Of a stretch of 64,000 nucleotides of DNA, positions 1-12,000 are shown one piece after another; the stretch's first letter is position 1; each line of letters opens with the position of its first letter. Below the pieces are notes generated by a model that was not told where the DNA came from, searched no databases, and saw nothing but the letters and a program-made list of their open reading frames with translations. The position numbers were made by a program, and so were the translations under genes. The DNA is from Amphiura filiformis (Eukaryota; Echinodermata; Ophiuroidea; Amphilepidida; Amphiuridae), in NCBI RefSeq assembly GCF_039555335.1, contig NC_092628.1, forward strand, positions 82,114,315 through 82,178,314, read 5' to 3'.

Positions 1-35
1 GGATAGTGATAATGATGGCATTGGTGATGCATGTG
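1..35 (+). CDS. TSP3 exon, 3' part (cut by window edge)
   Basis: Acidic half DSDNDGIGDAC followed by donor gtgag. Matches the 3' half of the exon at 15467; the following intron is paralogous to 1970-2170 and 15536-15790. Confidence 0.8.
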
Positions 36-3000
36 GTGAGCGAATGCATGAACTATCAAATGAACATTCTGATAATTTATAAATAATTTATCTGCATTAA
101 CACTTTATGGACATGTTTAACAAAGAACCTACAGATAAGGTGTCGAAACAACGTCCCTAATCTTGTATTTCACATCTTCCTGCTAATAGTAAAGTCAAAC
201 TATGAAATGACACACCACTAAAATGGCCGCTTATACAGGGTGAAATTTCATTAAACTGGTATAAAAACTCTGATGTACAGCTCTTGAGTTATAGGCAAAA
301 AGGTCGAAGGTAAAATGTTGGACTCGACATTATTTTGAAATTTGTTAGAATTCTTTTGAAAATGAAAACCTAATCATGCTAATTAAAGCCATTATCTGGA
401 CTACTTTTACACTATTATTGCTTTTAGAATAGTTTAAACAATAAAAGTACGGGTGTCCAACAATGGGATTTTTGGTTAAAAATGAGTACATTTTGAAAAA
501 AACCTACCCATTTGAACGGCACGTTAGTAACAAACCCATAGTAAGAAGATAGTAATGATGGTGATGTCGGCAATTCCTGTTGTAATACATGTATATCGTT
601 ATAATTAATGTTCATTTCCCAACCTGATCGTATATGACAGATTTTAAAACGGACTGTAGTAACATATTTCTGCATCATTACGTAAAATACTACAGCGGAA
701 AGCTTGGATGCTTTGTCTAATGAGAATGAATTGACTATGATTAAACAATACACTAAATGTATAACTTAGAAACCGATGAGCCATGGATAAAAGCCTTTTT
801 TCTTCATTTTACTATTATGTGTATTCTTATGCATTTAGATAATTGTCCGGAAATATCAAACCCAGACCAAAGCGATGTTGATGGTGATACTGTGGGAGAT
901 GATTGCGGTAATATAATAAAACATAAAGGCAGCATGCGATTGATGTCTTGAATTGTCTCCAGATGTTGCAAAAGATATAAAATGTATTTTTACTTTACAA
1001 TACCAGTATTTGATTTAACCTTATTACATTTCATGCAGAAAATTGCCCAAGTTGTGCCAATACAAACCAGTTCATTAAGGGATCTAAAATGAGCGTTTAT
1101 TGCGTTTCGACAGTATTTTTTGTGGGACATGAGACCACCTCAGACCTATCGAATTGCATTCTGAATACGAAGCATGTCTTTCTGATATAAAATAATTTTC
1201 ATTTTTTGAAAATCACAATATAATACAAATTTTATGACAAATTATAAAAATTTGATATTTTCAAATTTTTGATATATAACAGTCCTCGAAGTAAATCATA
1301 TAAATCTAATGATATATTCTTAAAGTGTATGTAGCACGGAGGAAAAGCCGACGGTTAATTGAAAATTTTGACCTTTCATATTGAAGATATGGATTTTTTT
1401 CCCAAAAAGACCTAATTTTTTTGGGTGTTTTGGGAAAAAATCCATATCTTCAATACGAAAGGTCAAAATTTTCAATTGATCGTCGGCTTTTCATCCCACC
1501 TACATACACTTCAAGTATAAATCATCAGATTTATAAAGTTTACTTCAAGTATACTGTTAAATATCAAAAATATCAATTTTCAATGATTTGCCATAAAATG
1601 TGTATTAAATTGCGAATTTCAAAAAGCAAAATTATTTGATATCAGAATGACATTCTTCGTATTCAGAATGCAATTCGATATGTCTGATGTGCTCTAATGT
1701 CCCAAAATAAATACTGTCCAAACGTTCATACCCCAGCCCTTAAGTTCATTATTATTTTATTTTATAAATACGGTTTCTTAAAGATTGTTCCAATTATTAT
1801 CTTTGACTTACCATCGTGCTGAATATATTACAGAGTAAGATATAGAATATCAAATAAAGGTTCGTCGAAAATGCGATAATCACAACTACGCATTAAATTT
1901 GAAACCTTTAATGTGAATTGTTGACTGAGGAAGTGGATGATGATAATGATGGCATTGCTGATGCATGTGGTGAGCAAATGCACGAACTATCAAATGCAAC
2001 ATTCTTAAAATGTATTTATTTATTTATAATTTATCTGCGCACTTTATGGACATGTTTAACAAAGAACCTACAAATAAGCTCCCTATAATCTTGTATTTCA
2101 CGCCCGGATTTCACATCTTCCTGCTAATAGCCAAGTCAAAGTATGAAATGACCCACCACTTAAATGGTCGCTTATCAGTCCGGTCCGACTGCTTGCCCAG
2201 GAAACACTGCCTGACTCTGAGACTAGTATACCCGAACTAGTCTCAGACCGGACTAGACAGCATGTGGCCTGCGCAGGCAACATAGGCCTTCGTAACTCTT
2301 CCGAATTTGGCAGACTAAGCCTTAAATAAATTGTTCACTTTAAGGCATTTAAGATCTTTAAGATCGGGGGAAATTTTACTTCTACACACATGAGCTACAT
2401 CTAATTGAACGATTTTTTACTGAGCGTTTAAATTCACATGGAGGGAAATAATTTTTCTAACGGTCTTTTGACAATTTAATTTAAATATGCAAATTACCTT
2501 TATTTCAATTAAATGTGATGAAAAAAATACTACTGATTGTATATCTATTGATAATATTATATTTTACTTCTTTATTCCAAAGCAAGAAATAATGGTCTAT
2601 TAAAGGATACTCTATTTGAAATAGAGTGTTGCATTGTGGCCAGGCAGTCGGACCGGACTGCTTATACAGGGGCGAAATTTCAAAGTTGGTCAAACTAGTA
2701 TTAAAGAAAACTCCGATGTACAGCTCTTGAGTTATAGGCAAAAATGTCGAAGGTAAAATGTTGACTCGACAATAATTGAATAATGCTCCAATTTTAATTA
2801 AGTTGGCTGTGCACTCTCAGACATCAGACATGCATGTAGTAAAAGTGCCATAACTTAATTATTCACGCAAGACATATAAAGTATGCATCTTTTAAAAGGC
2901 AAGACATCAAGGAATCTAAATACATGTATAAATACAGATTTGGTGTACAACAACATTATGGAGAAAATGATAAAAACGTGATTTTTGGCACTTTTTTGGG

Positions 3001-6000
3001 GACATCATAACAAAACAACACTCTTTCCAAAATTATTAGTCTTATATTATGCTTATTCTGGACACCACAGTCCAGAAAGTTTTTCAATTTGGTTGATATT
3101 GGCCTTATTCTTTGAGATATTAACCATATAAGGCAACATGATTATGCTTTTACGATGAGCACAATTGCTTACCTATAGATGCTGTATTGATTGAGTTATT
3201 GTGTACCTAAATCGTAATTTCAATAAGAAAGTGAACATGGAAATAATCGACCTTGAAGTTAAAAGTGGTCACATTTTGCACTTTGATCGAAGCTCACAAG
3301 AGAACGCGAAAACTCTCGGACTAAAGAACTCGGAAAACCCACATTTTATCAGCTAAAATGGAACCATTCAACCTTTAATTACAATAATTATATGCATGAT
3401 ATAAGCTGCATTTCTTTTAGCTGCTGTATAAGTTATTTGCAGCACTAACAAACCACGTAGAATTATACGTATTTTACGCCCCGTTCCGGAATTCCATGTG
3501 AAAAATCCGATGTGCATGCTTGCGCGTACCATCACGTCCATAGGAAAAACCATCCTAAGGGCTGTGACACAGCAGCCAATAGGCTTACGTGTGGACAAAC
3601 TTAATTTTGACCCTTTGACTTAAAACTGGCGCCACATTCGTTTTTTCGTTCATTGTTTTTGCCAAATACTCTTAGAAAGATGGGCTTTAAGAATTTGCAA
3701 CAATAATTTGAAACAAACTTTTAAACACTGAGATATTAATTTTTGAAATTGGGTAAAGATGTTTTTGGACCACCATGTAGTATGCATTACGAAACTTGAA
3801 CTATTTATTTTTTTACCTAGCTGGGGGGTTTTCAACCCCCGAGCTAGGTACTGTTTTACTATCGGATCTTTCTTCTCTTTCTTTACCTAGCTGGGGGTTT
3901 TCAACCCCCCGAGCTAGGTACTGTTTTGCTACCCGATCTTTCTTCTTTCCTTCTTCTTCTTCTTTCTGGCAATAAATTTCAAAATGCTTCTCCTCCTACA
4001 TGTTACACCCTACAATTACGTCACTTGCACATATGTATCGGCTATATCCAGTACCCATAGGGTCTAAACAGAATTGGGGTCAAAGGTCATTAAGGGGCAT
4101 TTCTGGTATTTAACCAAATACCTTCAAGATGCTTCTTCTGTCACATATTATATAGTACAATGATGTCATTTGCATATATGCATCGGCTATACCACACGCC
4201 TATAACTTGCATACAGAATTGGGGTCAAAGGTCATTAAGGGGGTAAAATCTTACAATTGCATTATCTGGACATCTGTAAGTGGTATGGGGCTCAAACTCG
4301 GTGAGAACAAATCTCATGGCCGGGGGAACATGTTGCAGGGGTCAGGTCAAAGGTCATGCAGAGGTCAAATTTAAAAAATGCATTTCCTGGAGATCTTTAA
4401 GGGGTACAGGGCTCAAACTTAGTGACAACAAACTTAATGATCAGGGGAATATGTTGGAACACTTTGCAGAGGTCAGGTCAAAGGTTATCTGGGGTCAAAT
4501 CTTATAATTGTATTTTCTGGATATATGTAAGAGGTATGGGGCTCAAACTCAGTGACATCAAATCTCGTGACCAGGGGAACATTTTGCAGAGGTCAGATCA
4601 AAGGTCATGCAGAGGTCAAATCTTAGAAATGTATTTTCTGGACATCTGTAAGGGGTACGGGGCTCAAACTCAGTGACAACAAACTTGATGACCAGGGGAA
4701 CATTTTACAGGAGTCAGGTGAAAGGTCATCTGGGGTCAAATCTTAAAATTGCATTTTCTGGACATCTGTAAGGAGTACGGGACTCAAACTCAGCGACAAC
4801 AAACCTCATGACCAGGGGAACATTTTGCGGGGGTCAGATACCTCCACAACACCAACACACCCAGCTAGGTTTGTGGTCTATGACCACCATTTGCCACTAG
4901 TTCTTTCTTTCTTTCTTCTTCTTTCTGGCAATAAATTTCAAAATGCTTCTACTCCTACATGTTACACCCTACAATTACGTAACTTGCACATATGTATTGG
5001 CTATATCCAGTGCCCATAGTGTCTAAACAGAATTGGGGGCAAAAGGTCATTAAAGGGCATTTCCGGTATTTAACCAAATATCTTCAAAATGCATCTTCTG
5101 CCACATATTATATAGTACATTGAAGTCATTTGCATATATGCATCGGCTATACCACACGCCTATAACTTGCATACAGAATTGGGGTCAAAGGTCATTAAGG
5201 GGTAAAATCTTACAATTGCATTATCTGGACATCTGTAAGGGTATGGGGCTCAAACTCGGTGACAACAAATCTCATGACCAGGGGAACAATTTGCACGGGT
5301 CAGGTCAAAGGTCATGCAGAGGTCAAATTTTAGAAATGAATTTCCTGGACATCTGTAAGGGGTATGGGCTCAGACTTGGTGACAACAAACTTAATGATCA
5401 GGGGAACATTTTGGAACACTTTGCAGGGGCCAGGTCAAAGGTTATCTGGGGTCAAATCTTCTAATTTCATTTTTGGGATATCTGTAAGGGGTATGGGGTT
5501 CAAACTCTGTGACAACAAATCTCATGACCAGGGGAACATTTTGCAGGGGTCAGGTCAAAGGTCATGCAGAGGTCAAATCTTAGAAATGTACATCTGTAAG
5601 GGATACGGGGCTCAAACTTGGTGACAACAAACTTAATGACCGGGGGACATTTTTGGAACATTTTGCAGGGGTCAGGTCAAAGGTCATCTGGGGTCAAATC
5701 TTAAAATTGCATTTTCTGGCTGGACATCTGTAAGGAATGTGGGACTCAAACTCGGTAACAACAAACCTTATGACCAGGGGAACATTTTTGGAACATTTTG
5801 CAGGGGTCAGATACCTCCACAACCCCAACACGCCCCAGCTAGGTTTGTGGTCTATGACCACCATTTGCCACTAGTGGTACTTGTTTTATAATCAGATAAC
5901 TGCCCAGACATAGGTAACGAAAATCAAGACGACGATGATGATGATGGTGTAGGAAATGTATGTGGTAAGTATGGTTCAAAGCATCAACAACGACATCGAG

Positions 6001-9000
6001 GAAATATGCAATACTTATATATTTAGTGTGTGTATATGTTAGCAATGTTAGTTTGCTTCAGCCCTTGAGTTACGATTACGTGAAGGGTATGTGTATTTAA
6101 TACAATGGGATTTGGAGGTAATTTGACTTTATAATATATCTAGTTACCTTGTCAACCCATGCATAATATTTAGGGGCAGGACCTGGTGCAGAATGTATAG
6201 TAGTTTGATTGGTTTTTGACATGAACTGATGCATATAATTTTCATAAACATTTATTTGCAGACAATTGTCCAGGAACTTCAAACCCAATGCAAGAAGATG
6301 GCGATGGTGATAACATCGGCGATGTTTGCGGTAATACAAATTTAAACGTTTCAATTGGATCCAAAATTTTAGTGGAAAATATTGGACATCTCTGTATGCA
6401 TTACGAAATTTGAACTAATTTGTTTGTTATTTCTTTATAATCAGATAATTGCCCAGGCATAAGTAATGAAGATTACTGAAGAAACTTGAACTATTTATTT
6501 TTTTTTTTTTTTTTTATAATCAGATAACTGCCCAGACATAGGTAACGAAAATCAAGACGACGATGATGATGATGGTGTAGGAAATGTATGTGGTAAGTAT
6601 GGTTCAATAAAGCATCAACAACGACAACGAGGAAATATACAGCATTATATACCTCATATATAGCTTCATGTCATCTGATTGGTTAAAAGTGCAGTCATTG
6701 AATTATTTATGCCCTCCTTTTTAAGAATTACGTAAAAACTGAACTATTCCCCGGACAATAGTCTTTTAAAAAGACTATTCCCCGGGCATAGTCTTCTAAA
6801 AAGACTATTCCCCGGGCATAGTCTTTTAAAAAGACTATTCCCCGGGCATAGTCATTTTCACATCATCTGTGTGCGTCCCGATCAAACTCTACATAGCAAT
6901 CAATATTTGTATACTAGATTATTGTAACTTTTATTTACTTTTTATATGTAGACCATTTATGTAAATTTAAACGGCTTGAGCAATTTAAAAAATTCTCTAT
7001 TTAGATATCTATTATGTCAATAGTAACAGCAACAGTAGGATTTATAATAAATTTACATATCATTAAATTATATTGATTAAATGAATGATGGTTCAAACAA
7101 CTGATTCCAAGCACACCTTATTATAAAAACAAAACAAAAAAGAAAAGAAAGTCCTCACACAATCGAATTCGAATTGCCATAACATGATACATAAATCAAA
7201 ATCTGTACATGTTATAACAATTTGATACGACCGTATCAATCGAATTGCCATAACATGATCAGGTTTAGATTCATGACGGGTTTCATAAGTGAGGACTTTC
7301 TTTTTGATCGTGCTTAGTTTTCATGTGCACTAACTATATTCTATACTGTATTTTACTTTTCACGAACACTAAGACAACTGCATACCTGTTCCCAATGGAA
7401 ATCAAGAAGATAGCGATAGCGATGGTGTTGGAGATGCGTGCGGTAAGACACAGACATTCGTGGTAAATAAGAATTGACGGGTGCCGTATACAGATCCTTG
7501 AATATTATTGTTGGGACAGTTTTTTTAAACAAACCATTAAAGTGTTTCGGAAAATATTGAATTTAAAGGTAATTGCTGATATTTTTTTAAGGAATTCAAA
7601 ACTGAAGATTTACAATTACATGTGTAATACAGGGTTGCAATAATTCATGAATTGTTTGCAGTAAAACCTTTATGATATTGATGTCATGTGCTAGTTAATT
7701 TCATATAATTATGACTTTTTCAATTAACAATAGACAACTGTGAAACTACTGCTAACGTAAATCAAGTAGACGGTGACGGTGATGAGATTGGAGATGCTTG
7801 TGGTAAGTGTTTTAATCATCAGCAATTCGATATATTTATCTGCATTTCAATTTTCAGTACTATAAATTGAATACCTGAGTGGAAGAAGGGCCCAACTCCA
7901 ATTTTTTACGAAAATGAGTTAGACCCAGCATTTTATTGCCAGCAGATTGTGCTTCCTTGTGTGTGAAAGATGAGTCCAAATCCACCCTCCAAATAGTTTT
8001 CCAAGTACGCTTAATCATGGTTTTCATGGAAGAAGGGCCCAACTCCATGGAGTTGGGCCCTTCTTCCACAAATATTTGGTTAAAGAGGAATCCATGATAT
8101 CTGCTTTTCACTACAATGCTAACATATTACATGCTTCTACTTGTGCAATTAATGGATAATTATCGAATTTCTGTACTATTTATAACTCATCTGCTTACGG
8201 AACTGGCACTTGCAGTATATTAGTGGAAGAAGGGCCCAACTCCAGCTCCTATTAAGACCTGTACCGTTGCCACGGAAACATATATAATTTTGAATGTATG
8301 TAATATTGTATGTTCATGTATTTAAGGTCCCTGAAGATGAAAACATTCTGCCTATAAAACTTTTCCAAATATTAAGTTTTTTCTTAATATCTCAAAAACA
8401 GTTTTGATGGAGTTGGGCCCTTCTTCCACTCAGGTATTCAATTGTTTTTTTCGAGGGAACATTTAAAAAAATATTTTTGCAATCATTCTGTAGATAACTG
8501 CATAGATATATACAATCCGCTTCAAGAGGATAATGATGAAGATAATGTAGGGGATGCCTGTGGTAAGTTCTCGCTGGTCTAAGTCCAGATGTAGCGTTTC
8601 TTAATTATAAATATATCGTTGAAAACATTGATGTATTCATACGATTATAATAATCTGTTTATAATCTACTCATTAATTGTTGAATGCCGCAGTCAATAAT
8701 CCTTTTGGAAGGTTGTGGTTGTTTTGTGTCAAATTGATTAGATGTCGTGCTATTTATAACATTGCTGCATTTATAATATTCCGCCAATACTGAAAAGTTA
8801 TTGACAACAAAAATCAGCATGTCATCTTTCTTTTGTGACCAATGTCTAGTGTGACGTCATTTTCGGCCATCTTGTGGTTAAATTAAAATAATTACCATCA
8901 AATACAAAATAAATCAAGTGATAACCTAGGGACGAGTACACAGATTTGCACACATGACAATAAAGGGAAATACAACTGTATTGATTTAACCACAAGATGA

Positions 9001-12000
9001 CGAAAAGCTGACGGCCTCTACAGCTCAAAGGAAGTCGCTGTCCGTTTATTGTAGTCAGTTCGCACGTGTTGGTAGTATACTTTTTAAATGTGAAAGGTGC
9101 CCTTTGTCTGTCAAATTATGTTGACTTTATTCAATGGTTATAGTACCCATCAAATGATTTCAACTTACAGATAACTGTGAAACGATTGCCAACGGAGACC
9201 AAACCGATGGTGATGAAGATGGTATCGGAGATGCTTGCGGTAAGATACACGAACAAAGGATTTAAAAAAATGATTTTGTGGGAATAGTGCAATGCCATCG
9301 TAAACTTTTGACGAATATATTCAGAAACTCACAATTTTATGTTTATGTTAATTACGTGCTCAAGGTGAATAATTCTTCTTTAATCAATAAAATAATATAT
9401 CGTAAGGGTAGTTTAGTTAATTTTGTTTTAATTTGTGTTGAGTGCAAAACTATCGTAAGTGGCACTTATGATGGTCTTGTACTTAACAAAAATGCCTGTT
9501 CAGTACAACATCAACGTGAATGCAGCACTTACGATGGTCTTGTACTGAACAAATGCTGAGCGTTTAGTCCAAAACCATTGTAAGTGGCACTTATGATGGT
9601 CTTGCACTCAACAACAAAAATGAGTGGTTAGTTCAAGATCACCATAAGTGCAGCACTTCCGTTGTTCTTGCACTGAAAAAAAGTACCTGAAAGCCCCCCT
9701 CCCCCCAAAAAAGGATATGCACTTAACATCTAAATAGTTATTTATTTATAACTCTTTTGCTTGTAATCATGAACTTTATTTGCAGCAATCATGGTAATTA
9801 TGATATCTTAATATTCCAATCAAACCATACAATCTTTGGTAAATGAACGGCTTCGTACAACGGAAAAATATTGCTCCTGCAAACCATGCAATATGGACTG
9901 ACGATGGTCTTGCACTCTGCCCATGATTTGGAACTACAGAAAATGCACAAGGGTCCTGGTTGGATAAGAAATATAGAAGTTTGTAAAAGAAAACTTCTTT
10001 AGAGAAATGCTACTGAGAACCGTACAAGAATCTATCATGCAAAACCAAAACTGACATCATCAGAATAAAATGGTGTCATCAGTTTTCGAAAAGATGTTCT
10101 TCTTGCTTGGAATATGCCACCGCTGACAAGGAGGCCTTCAATTCGCTCTTTACAGTCTCTTAAACTCGCGGTTATTTGCAATACATGTAAATGGTATGTT
10201 TACTTCATCTAACATTTATCATGTTCTTATGTTTCTTTATAATTTTGAATACAGATAATTGTCCAATTCTTTCTAACCCAAATCAAGAAGATGACGATAA
10301 TGATGATATCGGGAATGTATGTGGTAAGGAAAGTAGTATTGTACTACGTATACAATATTTATGTATCTAGTTTCACCACCGTTTAACAGAACATTCATAT
10401 TGTTGATAAGATAATGTGTACACGATATGGAGCATTTTAAAAGGGTAAAGGACATTTTGGTACACCCTGTATTATATACGCGACTGCCTATACTAGTTTC
10501 ACTGCCGTTTATCTGTGGGAGCTGGCCTAATATAATAGATAGGGTGTCCGACTAGTAAACAGAGGTTTGTGGGTTTGAGTCTTGCTTTTTTAGTTGGGTT
10601 GTGCGACGGCCGATATTTATAAGTTAAAAGTTGTCTAGTTTAATTGTAACACTTTGGGTTGGCTACATACACAAAGCGTTTCAACGTTTTAATACGTTTT
10701 GAAGGAAATGTTTTAAAAATGTTAATGTAAAATATTTATCCAAACATTTTTGGAAAATATTTTTTCAACACTTAAACACAGTATGTTATGTTTTTCAAAA
10801 ATATTTTCAAATGTTATTAAAACGTCTATTTTAAAAGTTGTGAAATGTTATTAACGCTTTTTATTTACCCTTTATATAACCCGACCATTCGCGAATGTTT
10901 TGTCTTTGCTGGGTGTTCATTCTTTCCTATATTACATTCAGTTACCTTTTATACCGAGTAATCGTTCCCCACTGTCTTTGAAAGCCATATCATTTGAGTG
11001 TTCAAAAATAAAATGTCTTCAATTTTTTTTTCATGGCTTACAAGTACAGTGGAACCAAATTAGAGAGGCTGTTTTTAAAAAGACATAATTCCAGAAAGCA
11101 CATTGTTTGAGTACACGACAAAAAGACATTCAGGATAAAATTTTAATGTAGTTACATTGAAACTCTTTAGTTTACTTTATTTTGCTCTAACCTACAGATA
11201 ATTGTGAAACGATTTCCAATCCGAGTCAAGATGATTCTGATAATGATTTTGTTGGAGATGAATGTGGTAAGTTATTATTAGTGAGGCAGTTGGCCAGTAG
11301 CAGCCAGGGCATGTGCCCCCAATTGAAAAATTGTGGAAAATCCTATTAAATATTGCCCAAAATGGTCAGTGCTTCCTCAGCCAGGCCTGGATCCCCTAAT
11401 CGATTGACTCACGCTATGCCAGCCACTCAATTCTTGTCTTTCGCCAAATATCTTTCAAACGTTGCTTTTTGCAAAAATGAAGTAGTACGGAGTTGCGACT
11501 TGCACACATGCAGTGAACTTAGCTGGTACGCATTAGTTATTTTTTGGGATCAAACGTCATTTAAGGGTCACTTCTAGTCAGCCACCAACTAATTTAAGAT
11601 GCTCAGTCACCAAATACGTTGATGCTACTTCTGGCTCAAATTGAGACTTGCGACTTGCACATGTGCATTGACCCTAGCTGGTGCACAAAGGTGAAACTCC
11701 AATTAGGGGTCAAACGGCACTTAGGGATCATTTCCGGTCAAAAGCTAGGCTATGTTCTATAAATGATGTCTAAAAAAACAGCTGCTTTCAAATAATGGAA
11801 AGAAACGTGAGGTTAGTGTAAATATAGCATATACTAGGTCAATCACTGTGGTTGAAGAACAAGCCAGGTGGGTGAGAGTTCATAAGAGCAATGCCGGAAC
11901 CTAGGGTCACAGGATCATGAGGATGTGAGCAGAAATGATGGATGGCGGATACCTTCAAAAGACACCTAAGATAATACGCCTAACCTGGTTTTTAAACGTC

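Noticed and set aside
4280-5624. Overlapping plus-strand frames of 75-114 residues
   Set aside because: They follow the satellite monomers and repeat the same words; not genes.
9278-9559. 93-residue plus-strand frame
   Set aside because: Runs into the cacttatgatggtcttgtac tandem repeat and has no recognisable motif.
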